The notes below the pieces were generated by a model. The model did no database searches. It had not been told where the DNA came from and saw only the letters and a list, made by a program, of their open reading frames with translations. The translations under genes were made by a program, and so were the position numbers. Below, piece by piece: positions 11,208 to 20,502 of a stretch of DNA of 64,000 bases; within the stretch, counting starts at the first letter, position 1; every line of letters begins with the position of its first letter. The DNA comes from Bacillus halotolerans (GTDB lineage Bacteria > Bacillota > Bacilli > Bacillales > Bacillaceae), in assembly GCF_001517105.1 (NCBI RefSeq), contig NZ_LPVF01000012.1, positions 456,958 through 520,957 on the forward strand, given 5' to 3'.

Positions 11208-12749
11208 TTATTTCTTATAGTGAATATGATAAATATCGCGGCGTCTGTCTTTGAGCTGGCGCACCGTTCCGTTTTGGCGCTGTCTTCTTAGAATTTCTAA
11301 GTCAACATCGCCAATGACGACCATTTCAATATTCGGGTTGGTTTCCCCAACGATGCCGTCTCTTGCGAATTCAAAATCAGAAGGGGCAAAGATGCCGGAC
11401 TGAGCATATTGGATATCCATATTTTCAGTTTGCGGCAGGTTTCCAACCGTTCCGGAAATGACGGTATAAATTTGATTTTCGACCGCTCTTGCCTGTGAAC
11501 AGTATCTGACACGCAAGTAGCCTTGGCGGTCTTCCGTACAAAATGGCGTAAAAATAATTTTTGCGCCTTTATCGGCCGCAATGCGGGCAAGCTCAGGAAA
11601 CTCAATGTCATAGCAAATTTGGATCGCAATTTTCCCGCAGTCCGTATCAAACACACGTACCTGGTCGCCCGCGCTGATTCCCCACCATTTGCGTTCATTA
11701 GGCGTAATATGCAGTTTATATTGCTTCTCAATCGTTCCATCGCGTCTGAACAGGTAGGCGATATTATAAATTTTCCCTTCCTCTTCTACAAAATGAGATC
11801 CGCCGATAATGTTGACATTATACTTAACAGCCAAGTCTGTAAACAGACTGATGTAATCCTCAGTATACTCGGTAATTCTCTGTACCGCCAAGCTTGGTGA
11901 ACGTTCCTCAAGGAAGGACATCAGCTGGGTTGTGAAAATTTCCGGGAACACTGCAAAATCAGACCTCGCGTCAGATGCGACATCGACATAGTACTCTACT
12001 TGATTCGCAAATTCCTCAAAGGAATAGATTTTTTTCATTTCGTATTGAATGACACAAATTCTCACAGGGAAGGCCGATTTATAATAACGCTTTGTCTGCT
12101 GCGGCAGATAATCGACATTATTCCATTCCATCAGCGTCGCATATTTAATTGAAGCTGTATCATCCGGGAGATAATCCGGGTTAATCCGCATCAGGGTAAA
12201 ACCGTTCATCAGCTGAAAAGAAAGGACAGGATCGTAAATTTGATGGCGTGTTACCTGTTCAACATACTCTCTCGCAGTCATTTCATCAGCATATTTATGA
12301 TAGTTCGGTATCCGTCCGCCTATGATGATGCTTTTCAGATTTAAACGTCTTGCCAAATCCTTTCTTGCCTCATACAAACGATGGCCGATTTTCATCCGTC
12401 TGTAATCAGGATGCACCATGACCTCGATCCCGTACATGTTTAAGCCATCCGGATTGTGATTGGTGATGTATCCGTCATCTGTAATGTCCTGCCACGTATG
12501 GCGGTCATCATATTCATCAAAATTAATCAGGAGGCTTGAGCACGAACCGATAATTTCACCTTCGAATTCTGCACAAAACTGCCCTTCCGGAAAATGCTCC
12601 AGATGGCTGATTAAATGCTCGCGCTTCCACGGCTCCATGCCTGGAAAGCAGTCCTTTTGAAGGTCTATAATGTTGTCGATATCTTTCTCTTCGATATTAC
12701 GGATGACCATTTTCTTTTCAAAACGGGTCAAATCTAATTTCTCAGACAA
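11208..12749 (-). CDS. yhcX: Fusion of GNAT acetyltransferase and nitrilase-family amidohydrolase
   Basis: A two-domain enzyme of 513 residues. Residues about 15-200 are an N-acetyltransferase with the acetyl-CoA loop VHPDYRRMKIGHRLYEAR. Residues about 225-500 are a carbon-nitrogen hydrolase with the catalytic triad Glu (DFAVFPEIF), Lys (QYKLHITPNERKWW) and Cys (IAIQICYDIEFPELAR). Substrates are unknown; the fusion suggests acetylation and amide cleavage act on related molecules. The TTG start has AGAAAGGAG nine bases upstream. It follows yhcW by 15 bases, probably in one operon. Confidence 0.9.
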   Translation of the reverse strand: MSEKLDLTRFEKKMVIRNIEEKDIDNIIDLQKDCFPGMEPWKREHLISHLEHFPEGQFCAEFEGEIIGSCSSLLINFDEYDDRHTWQDITDDGYITNHNPDGLNMYGIEVMVHPDYRRMKIGHRLYEARKDLARRLNLKSIIIGGRIPNYHKYADEMTAREYVEQVTRHQIYDPVLSFQLMNGFTLMRINPDYLPDDTASIKYATLMEWNNVDYLPQQTKRYYKSAFPVRICVIQYEMKKIYSFEEFANQVEYYVDVASDARSDFAVFPEIFTTQLMSFLEERSPSLAVQRITEYTEDYISLFTDLAVKYNVNIIGGSHFVEEEGKIYNIAYLFRRDGTIEKQYKLHITPNERKWWGISAGDQVRVFDTDCGKIAIQICYDIEFPELARIAADKGAKIIFTPFCTEDRQGYLRVRYCSQARAVENQIYTVISGTVGNLPQTENMDIQYAQSGIFAPSDFEFARDGIVGETNPNIEMVVIGDVDLEILRRQRQNGTVRQLKDRRRDIYHIHYKK

Positions 12750-12764
12750 TCTACTCGCTCCTTT

Positions 12765-13427
12765 CTAGTTTTGTGCGTTCAGATGATCAAGCAATAGGGC
12801 GAGCTCCATCTCCGCCATTGATTCGAGCCTGTGATCATATTCTTCAAACATCAAGGTGCCTGTTACTTGATTCGGAACGATTACACACTTCATGCCCGCT
12901 CGCTTGGCAGCAATCGAACCATTGACGGAATCCTCGAATGCGAGACATTCCGACGGCGATACTCCAAGATTCTTTGCCGCTAACAAATACAGCTCGGGAT
13001 TGGGCTTGACCTCTTCTACATCATCAGCTGTCTGAATCACTTCGAATTCGTCAAACAGGCCAAGTTGCTTCAAATGGCCGGATACCCATTTATAATCTGA
13101 GCTGGAAGCCAGTCCTACTTTTAAGCCTAAATCCTTTGCCGCATTCAGATACGCTTCAACACCAGGTCTCGCTTTTTCTGTTTCCATGCGTTTTGCAAAC
13201 CGGTCTCTTCTCAGTTTTGTCAGCTCTTCATGGTTCAGCTTTTTGCCTATCTGTTTTTCTAAGTATTCAAATGGCCGAAATCCCGCCGCTGTTCCGATAA
13301 CCTTGCCCCAAACGGATAACGGCAGAACTGAGCCATGTTCCTCAAAAATTTCCTGAAGGACTTCATATTCATGTGTTTCTGTATCAAGAATAAGCCCATC
13401 AAAATCAAAAATTAACGCTTTTATCAC
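12765..13427 (-). CDS. yhcW: HAD-family phosphatase
   Basis: A 220-residue soluble hydrolase of the beta-phosphoglucomutase/phosphatase subgroup of the HAD superfamily. Motif I is DFDGLILDTE (nucleophile and acid/base Asp), motif II GLASSSD, motif III KPNPELY, motif IV ECLAFEDSVNG. The start is a GTG at 13427 with AAAGGAG nine bases upstream; upstream in-frame sequence lacks a ribosome site. Substrate unknown. It is followed closely by yhcX. Confidence 0.9.
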   Translation of the reverse strand: MIKALIFDFDGLILDTETHEYEVLQEIFEEHGSVLPLSVWGKVIGTAAGFRPFEYLEKQIGKKLNHEELTKLRRDRFAKRMETEKARPGVEAYLNAAKDLGLKVGLASSSDYKWVSGHLKQLGLFDEFEVIQTADDVEEVKPNPELYLLAAKNLGVSPSECLAFEDSVNGSIAAKRAGMKCVIVPNQVTGTLMFEEYDHRLESMAEMELALLLDHLNAQN

Positions 13428-13518
13428 TGCGTACAACTCCTTTGGCCCGAATTGAGACATATATGTATACACTATACCCCGAAACGTCTCTGCTTTCAAA
13501 AAGTAAGGGTTTATGTGA

Positions 13519-13551
13519 AGAAAGAGCCTGCACACTGCAAGCTCTTTCTTA
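13519..13551 (-). terminator. Terminator of yhcV
   Basis: AAGAAAGAGC pairs with AGCTCTTTCTT immediately after the yhcV stop. Confidence 0.75.
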
Positions 13552-13974
13552 TTAATGCAAGTTTTGATGAGAAATGTTTGTCAGCGCTTCTCCAGCAGAC
13601 TCGTTCGACATCTGATTGACAGCCAGGTCTCCAAGCGCAACGATCCCGACTAGATTGTTTTGATCTACAATAGGAAGGCGGCGGATTTGGTGCTGGGCCA
13701 TCAGATGCGACGCGTCTTCCAGACTCATATTAGGATTTCCTGATACGAGGTCTGTTGACATCACTTCTGAAACGGGTGTCTGGCCATCTCGGCCTTGAGC
13801 TGTGGTTCTCAATGCAATGTCACGGTCAGTCAGCATTCCTTTTAAAACACCTTGCTCTACCACGGGAACCGCCCCGACGTTATGCTGTTTCATCAGAGAA
13901 GCCGCTTCCTGAATCGTTTGATTCGGAGAAACGGTTGCTACCTGCGTTGTCATTGAATGTTTAACTGAACTCAT
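13552..13974 (-). CDS. yhcV: Two-CBS-domain protein
   Basis: A 140-residue protein made of two CBS domains in tandem (about residues 7-60 and 70-125; DRDIALRT and ALGDLAVNQ end the two repeats). CBS pairs bind adenine nucleotides or related ligands and usually regulate a partner, but none is fused here and no partner is obvious nearby. The ATG has AAAGGGGTG upstream. Confidence 0.9.
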   Translation of the reverse strand: MSSVKHSMTTQVATVSPNQTIQEAASLMKQHNVGAVPVVEQGVLKGMLTDRDIALRTTAQGRDGQTPVSEVMSTDLVSGNPNMSLEDASHLMAQHQIRRLPIVDQNNLVGIVALGDLAVNQMSNESAGEALTNISHQNLH

Positions 13975-14069
13975 TGGTCAGCACCCCTTTCAATCATTAG
14001 TATGTTCAGACACCGGATGATTAAAAAGGGAGTTGCAGGAAAGGATTTGTGGTATGATTTCTCTGATGC

Positions 14070-14102
14070 AAAAAGAGCTTTTCTCAAAATGGAAAAGCTC
14101 TT
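14070..14102 (-). terminator. Hairpin downstream of yhcU
   Basis: AAGAGCTTTTC pairs with GAAAAGCTCTT around a 7-base loop, 10 bases beyond the yhcU stop; a T-rich stretch follows on the minus strand. Confidence 0.7.
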
Positions 14103-14110
14103 GCCGCAGA

Positions 14111-14506
14111 TTATATCAGCCTTCTGTGACCCGAAAAGGCATTGTTTGTTTTCGGTTGAAAATCAGATAAAGCAAACGGAAAATATACTCCGCAATCATT
14201 CAGCATCTTGCTGTTTTTATCAAAAATAGCTTGATCACTCAAGTCATCGTGCGGTGAAGGCTTTGTCAGAATAATATGTATCATTTGCAGACAAGCCATA
14301 ATTTGAAAAGCTTCTTTTAATGTTCCTTGGTAATATTGGTTATTTAAAGACAGAACGCCTTTCTTTTTAAAGCGCTGAATGTCCAGTTCGGAGAAATAAA
14401 GAGGAAATACATGATGGAAAAGCTCCATTGACAGTTCCTTGATAAAGCATTCCTGTTCTTCAGTTGCTGCGTTCACGATTCTCACGTCTATCACCTTTCT
14501 TGCCAT
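14111..14506 (-). CDS. yhcU: Conserved hypothetical protein
   Basis: A 131-residue soluble protein without a recognisable domain; it is fairly rich in Phe, His and Lys (for example FHHVFPLYFSELDIQRFKKK). A GTG at 14485 is a credible alternative start because AAAGGTG lies six bases before it, while the ATG at 14506 lacks a clear ribosome site; I kept the ATG because the 168 protein, as I recall, has 131 residues. Divergent from yhcT. Function unknown. Confidence 0.75.
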   Translation of the reverse strand: MARKVIDVRIVNAATEEQECFIKELSMELFHHVFPLYFSELDIQRFKKKGVLSLNNQYYQGTLKEAFQIMACLQMIHIILTKPSPHDDLSDQAIFDKNSKMLNDCGVYFPFALSDFQPKTNNAFSGHRRLI

Positions 14507-14617
14507 CGAATATCCAAAGTCTTTCTCAAGAATATCACAGAAAAAAACGCGAATGTTAAGGTAAGTGTTTCCTATGAGAAGCAGCGGCCTTTCGCGCAAA
14601 AAAGGAGCCATTTGATC

Positions 14618-15526
14618 ATGAAAGAAAAAGGCAAAGGGCTAGAGCTGATAATCAGTGAAAAACAGGACGGACAATGGCTGTTTTCTGTGCTGAAAACAGA
14701 GCTCAAAGCTTCTAAACCCGTTATCCAAGAATGGATGACTTATCACAATATAAAGGTCAATCACGAGCCTGTCAAAAACAACATACTCGTAAAAAAGGGT
14801 GACCGCCTGTTTATTGATCTTCAGGAAAACGAAGAGTCCTCCGTCATACCTGAGTATGGAGAGCTTGATATTTTATTTGAAGACCGCCACATGTTAATCG
14901 TCAATAAACCAGCTGGCATTTCCACTCATCCCAATGAAGAAGGCCAAACCGGCACACTCGCCAATTTGATCGCATATCACTTTCAGGTCAATGGAGAAAC
15001 AATCAAAGTGCGCCATGTCCACCGTCTTGATCAGGATACATCAGGCGCTGTCGTATTCGCCAAGCATCGTCTGGCGCATGCCATCTTAGACCAGCAGCTA
15101 GAGCAAAAAACGCTGAGGCGTACGTACCTCGCAATTGTTGAAGGAAAACTGAAACCGAAAAAAGGCAAAATCGATTCACCGATTGGAAAAGACAGATCAC
15201 ACCCGACAAGACGGCGGGTTTCGCCAGGCGGACAAGCCGCCGTCACCCATTACCGTACCCTTGCTATCAATGCGAGAGAACAGCTCTCGCTTGCTGAATT
15301 AGAGCTGGAAACAGGCAGAACGCATCAAATCCGTGTGCATATGGCAAGCATCGGCCATCCACTTACGGGGGATACACTTTACGGAGGCGGGAGCCAATTT
15401 CTTAACAGGCAGGCGCTGCATGCCAAAAAGGTACAGGCTGTTCATCCGATTACCGAAGAGCTGGTCGTTGCCGAAGCACCTCTTCCAGCTGATATAGAAA
15501 GCCTTTGCCATACGTATTTATCATGA
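14618..15526 (+). CDS. yhcT: RluA-family RNA pseudouridine synthase
   Basis: A 302-residue enzyme that isomerises uridine in rRNA or tRNA. An N-terminal S4-like RNA-binding part (about residues 10-75) precedes the catalytic domain with the RluA signature VHRLDQDTSGAVVFAKH, containing the catalytic Asp, and the late motif LETGRTHQIRVHMASIGHPL. The ATG at 14618 follows AAAAGGAG; a TTG six bases earlier is too close to that site. Target nucleotide unknown. Confidence 0.93.
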   Translation: MKEKGKGLELIISEKQDGQWLFSVLKTELKASKPVIQEWMTYHNIKVNHEPVKNNILVKKGDRLFIDLQENEESSVIPEYGELDILFEDRHMLIVNKPAGISTHPNEEGQTGTLANLIAYHFQVNGETIKVRHVHRLDQDTSGAVVFAKHRLAHAILDQQLEQKTLRRTYLAIVEGKLKPKKGKIDSPIGKDRSHPTRRRVSPGGQAAVTHYRTLAINAREQLSLAELELETGRTHQIRVHMASIGHPLTGDTLYGGGSQFLNRQALHAKKVQAVHPITEELVVAEAPLPADIESLCHTYLS

Positions 15527-15529
15527 AAG

Positions 15530-15558
15530 AAAAGCCGCAGGGATTGTCCTGCGGCTTT
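15530..15558. terminator. Bidirectional terminator between yhcT and yhcS
   Basis: AAAGCCGCAGG pairs with CCTGCGGCTTT between two convergent genes, with A/T runs on both sides. Confidence 0.85.
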
Positions 15559-16150
15559 AAATACGTTTTCCGTAAATAATATAACGTTTCGGGGCATTCC
15601 CGACGTATGAAAAAGGGTAGCAGGTGGTCAGAATGAGCTCTTCCTTTTCGTGCTGCAGCGTAATAATGGAGGTATCATCCTTGTCCACGATTTTTGTTTT
15701 GTCAATTTCATATGTGAAATCACCATATGAAAGGATGATGTTGAGCCGATCACCTTTTTCAAGCTCTCCTGTCCGGCGAAACACGGTGTCCCGATGTCCT
15801 GACAGTACAATTTGCCCGTTTTCATCTGGATAATAGCTTTTCTTGTAATGCCCCACACCCTTTTCTAAATCATCCGCATCGGTCCCTTCCACGATCGGAA
15901 GCTCCGCATTGATTTTCGGTATTTCCAGTATGCCGCTTGCTTGGCCGGTCTTCGGCTTAAACGATGATTTTTTCTCGGCTTGATTATCGTTTTTCTTCGT
16001 GCCTGGTATCGCCCGCGGCTGTTCAGCCGCCTTTTTTGCTTCTTTTAATGTCTGCTCTGTTTTCATGCTGGTATCAATCAGTTTGAAGCCCCCGTAGCCT
16101 GTGATCACAAGACCGATCACAATGATCACAAGAGGAATATATTTTTTCAC
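15557..16150 (-). CDS. yhcS: Class-D sortase (SrtD)
   Basis: A membrane-anchored transpeptidase of 197 residues that attaches surface proteins to peptidoglycan. It has an N-terminal signal anchor (VIIVIGLVITGYGGF), a Lys/Glu-rich linker, then the sortase barrel with catalytic His in LSGHRDT, Cys in LILTTCYPF and Arg in APKRYIIYG. Its ATG overlaps the yhcR stop by 4 bases, so substrate and enzyme are translationally coupled. Confidence 0.94.
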   Translation of the reverse strand: MKKYIPLVIIVIGLVITGYGGFKLIDTSMKTEQTLKEAKKAAEQPRAIPGTKKNDNQAEKKSSFKPKTGQASGILEIPKINAELPIVEGTDADDLEKGVGHYKKSYYPDENGQIVLSGHRDTVFRRTGELEKGDRLNIILSYGDFTYEIDKTKIVDKDDTSIITLQHEKEELILTTCYPFSYVGNAPKRYIIYGKRI

Positions 16151-19100
16151 GTCGTAGCAGCACTCCTTTTCCTTCTGATATATAAATACGTTCCGGACAG
16201 TGAGACCGCTGCGCCGATCACAATAAAGTTGTAGTATCCTGCTGACGTATCCGGAAGCTTATGATCAAAACCGCTTCCCTCCCTTTCTTTATGCAAAGGC
16301 AGTGTGTTGATACGGCCGGCGGCAGTGGCAGGCTGTTTGGTCTCTGTTAATTCTTCAAAAGTCGAAATGACTGCTGGCGGCAGCTGATGGACCGGAGCTG
16401 TAACCGGAGTCTCTCTTAGATCAGGCTGTTCTTCCCCAGGTGTCGGATTTGCCTTTCCCGGATCGTCTGTTCCCGGACTGTCTGCCGGCTCTTCAGTGAC
16501 TGGGTCTTCAGCATGACTGTCTTCAGCCAGTTTAATTCTGCCTTCTTTCGTATATGAAATCGGCTTATCAAAGCTTTTGACATACTCTACAGTCGCTTCT
16601 AAATCCTCAGGTCCTGTAACAGCATGTTTCCCAAGCAATCCGATTGGCTGGTATTTGGCTCCTGTCGCCGTCGCCATAAAATTATTGACGGTTAAAGTGT
16701 ATGTAGCATCCGGCTGGATTTCGGTTCCATCTGCCATCTTTATATCAACCGCTTTGCCTGTTTCTGTATCCCACGTATACGTAAACCCGCTTATGCTGTA
16801 GTCAGGGCCGAAAACCGGTGAGATTTGCGCATTGATGATCTCGCGCAAATCTTTTCCTTTAATCTCAAGCTTCGTCAGCACATTTCCAAACGGCTGAATG
16901 TTATATAGGTCTCCCCATGTAATTGGGCCTTTCTTCAGTCCTTCCCGTATCCCGCCGCCATTCATTAGCGCAAAATCCGTTTTCATCGCCGCTCTCATGC
17001 CATCAGCAATTAAATTCCCAAGAGGTGTGTCGCCATCATTAGAATAACCGCCTTCCATATCAACAGCCGCTTCACCGACGACTTTGCTGATAATCGGTTC
17101 AGCAAGGGCCTGATACTTATCTAAAATAGCTGAGGCGCTGGCATCAGGTTTTTTCTTGCTTTGATCGACGTATTCGATTTCAGCCGACTTTTTGACGATG
17201 TCTTTTGTCTGTTTATTAATCTCCAGATCAACGACACCTATCGCTTTTCCGTATTCAAACGCCTGAACGATCAGCTTGCCGTTCACTTCACCATTGACGA
17301 CCTTATGGTTATGCGCTGCAAAAATGATGTCTATCTCAGAATCTGATTTGTTTGCAAGGTCAGCGGATTCACCTGTAATTGTGGTGCCGTTTTGTTCGGC
17401 AGACATATGCGCGAGCACTGCAATGGCCCTGATGCCTTTTTTCTTCAGCTCTTCGGCAGCGTCATTTACCGCTTGTACTTCATCGGTAAACTCAATATCC
17501 TTTATTCCGTCAGGCATGACCATTCCTGCCGCCGACTGTGTGACAACCCCAATAAAAGCAACGGGTATGCCCTCTACGTTTATAACGTCATAAGCCGGTA
17601 AAAAGGGTTCTCCGGTAGACTTCATTTTACAATTGGCGCACACAAGGGGAAAGTTTTGTCCGTCATAGCCGCTAGTGCCTTTCGGGTGATCTCCCCCTTT
17701 TAACATTCTCATGAGTTCATCCGTACCTTCATCGAACTCGTGATTGCCCACAGTTCCGACATCAAATCCGATATCCTCCATCAGTTCCACAGTTGGTTCA
17801 TCTTGAAGAAGAGATGATACGGGCGAACTGCCCCCGATCATATCCCCGGCGTGCACAGTGAGCGTGTTTTTCTTTTCCGCCTTTTTTTCTTTCAAATAGG
17901 CAGCTGCATAGTCCATGCGTCCGAATGTGCCATCTGGAGTGCCGTCTCCATCAAGATCAAGCTCGTATTGCTGATCGATTTTCCCATGTAAATCGTTCAT
18001 GCTTAACATCCTAAGCGGTATATTTTCTTGGGAGGTTTGCTTTTTCTTGTAACCGGCACTCTCTGCTTCAGCTGCTGAAGAAAAGAAGATCCTGTTTTCC
18101 ACAGCCACCTGCTTCCAGTCTGCTGGCGAAACATAGGTCTTGTTTGATGAGTCTCCCACATACCTTGTCAGCCCTTTCCCCTGGTCTCTGGCTCTAAATT
18201 CAAACGGCATTTCCATAAGAGGATCCGCTTCATCCCAAATGCCTTTTTGCTCTTTTTTAGCAGTGGCGGCTGCGGCCTGAAATTCCTGATAATCCTCTTC
18301 ATTTTCAACAGGCCAAATAAAATATGTTGGAGCATAGCCATTTTTCACGAGTTCTAAATTTACATTTGCCCCTGTCTCAGTCACAACCTGTCCAAGAAGT
18401 CTGCCATAGCTGTCCTTGGCTTCGCTGCCGACTTTTACAGTAATGTGATCTCCTGGAGACAAAACAGTTTTTAAATAGTCAGAGGCTTTCTTTCCAAATC
18501 TTAATTGATTTTCATCCGCTTCATTTTTAGGTGTATGGTACGTTTCTGGCGTGTCTACATTTACAAAACGGATTTTTGCCGTGCCAAGTATCGGTTTTTT
18601 GACATGAATGGTATCACCGTCTACAACGCGATCAACCACAGTTTCATATTCGCCTTCTGAAGACGGCGGGGCAGGCTGCTCTTGAAGCAGCTTCATGTCT
18701 CCTGATTTTCGCGGAAGAAGCTGAAGGGATTGATATCTGCTCAACACGCCAGTGATTTCATACCATTTATCCTCAGTCAGTTCATCAATGATACCTGTCT
18801 CCCTCATAACACGCAGTGTCATTGCGTGGTGATCATTATCAATCATCGTAACATTGTAACCGCCGCCTGCTTGAGAATTTGGGATGGAAGAAATATAAGC
18901 TTTGACTGTCACAAGACGCCCTTCATATTGATCACCCAAGCTGCCATTGACCAGTTCATTGATCGTTGAAAATTCAGGGACAGGGAGAGGCTGATTTGAT
19001 TGGGTAATACGGATGCCTGATGTATCCGGAACTATTTCAGTAAGCCCTTGGTAAGTCGTTATTTTCCCTGTCACCGTAATGTCCATTCCTTCTTTTAACT

Positions 19101-19710
19101 CAGGGAAATTCTCTGGTGCTGCCGAATAAATGTTGATGCCGCCTGTGTCATCCTGCATAAAGGTCGACAGCTTTCCGCCTCCGATTGCGCTCTGATCGGC
19201 AGTAACAACGCCTTTAATCGTGACATGTTCATTCATTCGGCCGCGCGCTTCCTGTATTGTAATCGGCTGTGCTGCCGGCGGGGATTCAGCGTCATCCTTT
19301 AAGATTATTGACTGAGCCTTCTTAAGACCTGTCGTATTAAAATAATGTTCAAGCTCGCCTTGAACAGCTATCTTTTTCCCAAGAAGCAGCGGGTTCGTTT
19401 GCAGTCCGAATTGGCTTCTAAATGCGGAGGGGATTTGCACGGGAAGAATGTGATCGGGTGATGTCTCGTTTTTGCTGTCCGCTATAGCAATGTTATAATC
19501 ATTTGAAAAAGGGCTTGTCAGATTGTAATGCTGAGGTGAAACGGCTTGGCCGATTGTATATCCTTCGACAAGAGCTTGCCCCTCTTTTTGCTGTATCGCT
19601 TTTTCAACCGATATTGGTTCTGGCTCAGCAGCTCTTACAGCTTCATAAGCGGACATGACATTCAAGAAAATGAAAAGTATGATCAAAACAACATGCAAAA
19701 AACGCCTCAT
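16147..19710 (-). CDS. yhcR: Cell-wall-anchored nuclease / 5'-nucleotidase, sortase substrate
   Basis: A 1187-residue secreted enzyme degrading DNA and RNA. In order: signal peptide (residues 1-27), repeated OB-fold nucleic-acid-binding segments (about 120-345), a thermonuclease-like domain (VVDGDTIHVKK, VNVDTPET, YGRLLGQV; about 355-490), a calcineurin-type phosphoesterase (LSMNDLHGK, TVGNHEFDEG, AHMSAE, FAAHNHKVV; about 565-830) and a 5'-nucleotidase C domain (about 850-1040). A Pro/Glu/Thr-rich wall spacer ends in the sorting motif LPDTSA, a hydrophobic helix and RRKRSA. Its sortase follows directly. Confidence 0.95.
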   Translation of the reverse strand: MRRFLHVVLIILFIFLNVMSAYEAVRAAEPEPISVEKAIQQKEGQALVEGYTIGQAVSPQHYNLTSPFSNDYNIAIADSKNETSPDHILPVQIPSAFRSQFGLQTNPLLLGKKIAVQGELEHYFNTTGLKKAQSIILKDDAESPPAAQPITIQEARGRMNEHVTIKGVVTADQSAIGGGKLSTFMQDDTGGINIYSAAPENFPELKEGMDITVTGKITTYQGLTEIVPDTSGIRITQSNQPLPVPEFSTINELVNGSLGDQYEGRLVTVKAYISSIPNSQAGGGYNVTMIDNDHHAMTLRVMRETGIIDELTEDKWYEITGVLSRYQSLQLLPRKSGDMKLLQEQPAPPSSEGEYETVVDRVVDGDTIHVKKPILGTAKIRFVNVDTPETYHTPKNEADENQLRFGKKASDYLKTVLSPGDHITVKVGSEAKDSYGRLLGQVVTETGANVNLELVKNGYAPTYFIWPVENEEDYQEFQAAAATAKKEQKGIWDEADPLMEMPFEFRARDQGKGLTRYVGDSSNKTYVSPADWKQVAVENRIFFSSAAEAESAGYKKKQTSQENIPLRMLSMNDLHGKIDQQYELDLDGDGTPDGTFGRMDYAAAYLKEKKAEKKNTLTVHAGDMIGGSSPVSSLLQDEPTVELMEDIGFDVGTVGNHEFDEGTDELMRMLKGGDHPKGTSGYDGQNFPLVCANCKMKSTGEPFLPAYDVINVEGIPVAFIGVVTQSAAGMVMPDGIKDIEFTDEVQAVNDAAEELKKKGIRAIAVLAHMSAEQNGTTITGESADLANKSDSEIDIIFAAHNHKVVNGEVNGKLIVQAFEYGKAIGVVDLEINKQTKDIVKKSAEIEYVDQSKKKPDASASAILDKYQALAEPIISKVVGEAAVDMEGGYSNDGDTPLGNLIADGMRAAMKTDFALMNGGGIREGLKKGPITWGDLYNIQPFGNVLTKLEIKGKDLREIINAQISPVFGPDYSISGFTYTWDTETGKAVDIKMADGTEIQPDATYTLTVNNFMATATGAKYQPIGLLGKHAVTGPEDLEATVEYVKSFDKPISYTKEGRIKLAEDSHAEDPVTEEPADSPGTDDPGKANPTPGEEQPDLRETPVTAPVHQLPPAVISTFEELTETKQPATAAGRINTLPLHKEREGSGFDHKLPDTSAGYYNFIVIGAAVSLSGTYLYIRRKRSAATT

Positions 19711-19854
19711 CAGTTTTCCTCCCTTACATCTTGCATAATTCGTTTATTTGCTAATCACTTCGACAATCAGCATATAAATCCTGTCAGGCGCTGCATAAAA
19801 CACCGCAGACAAGCACAAAATACAGCTGATCTGAAAAAAAAGGAGGAATTCGGT

Positions 19855-20502
19855 TTGGATCAGCAATTTCAGCAGCAATCACAGAATAAAGGGATACCAG
19901 GCAAACCGCATCAAAATCACGGCGGACATGAAATGTTTGATATGCACGAGGTGCTTTCCGGAACGCTTACTGTGCTTGATCAGTTTATGATGCTGAGACA
20001 ATTCTGTAAGGATCAGGAATTATTAAACATCCTTGACCGTCAATATCAATTCATTACATCTCAATATAACTTAACGGCAGAGTGCTTCAAAACAGGAAGC
20101 GAGCCTTCACAAAAAACGGCAACTTATATGATGAAAGAAGACAACCAGACTGTTTACGGTATGCAGCCGGCACAGCCTAAGAAACCTGTTCAATCCATGA
20201 ATGACATTGATGACAGCATCATCAGCCGCCAAATGCTTTGCGCTGTTAAGGCACAGGCATCTATGCTCACGATGGCTTCTCTAGAAATGACAAATCCGGC
20301 CGTAAGACGTGTACTGTCTGCGCAAATTCAGCAGTATGTCGAAATGGCTTTTGAGATTTTCCTTTACCAAAACAAACATGGTTATTACCAGGTTCCGCAG
20401 CTTGACGCGCAGGATATGGAACAACTGAGAAATTCATTTGCCCCTGCACAAGGACAAATGCCTCCGACTCAAGGCGGTATGGGCCAGCAGGGACTTCATT
20501 AA
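19855..20502 (+). CDS. yhcQ: CotF-family spore coat protein
   Basis: A 215-residue Gln-rich protein of the spore coat F family. The family region is about residues 25-185 (MHEVLSGTLTVLDQFMMLRQ, DNQTVYG, AQIQQYVEMAFEIFLYQNKH), with a Gly/Gln tail. The start is a TTG at 19855 preceded by AAAGGAGGAATTCGG. It ends in a hairpin shared with the convergent peptidase gene, whose reading frame invades the yhcQ 3' end. Confidence 0.88.
   Translation: MDQQFQQQSQNKGIPGKPHQNHGGHEMFDMHEVLSGTLTVLDQFMMLRQFCKDQELLNILDRQYQFITSQYNLTAECFKTGSEPSQKTATYMMKEDNQTVYGMQPAQPKKPVQSMNDIDDSIISRQMLCAVKAQASMLTMASLEMTNPAVRRVLSAQIQQYVEMAFEIFLYQNKHGYYQVPQLDAQDMEQLRNSFAPAQGQMPPTQGGMGQQGLH

Noticed and set aside
14002..14229. 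75-codon plus-strand frame between yhcV and yhcU
   Set aside because: Overlaps the yhcU terminator and antisense of yhcU; no ribosome site or family.
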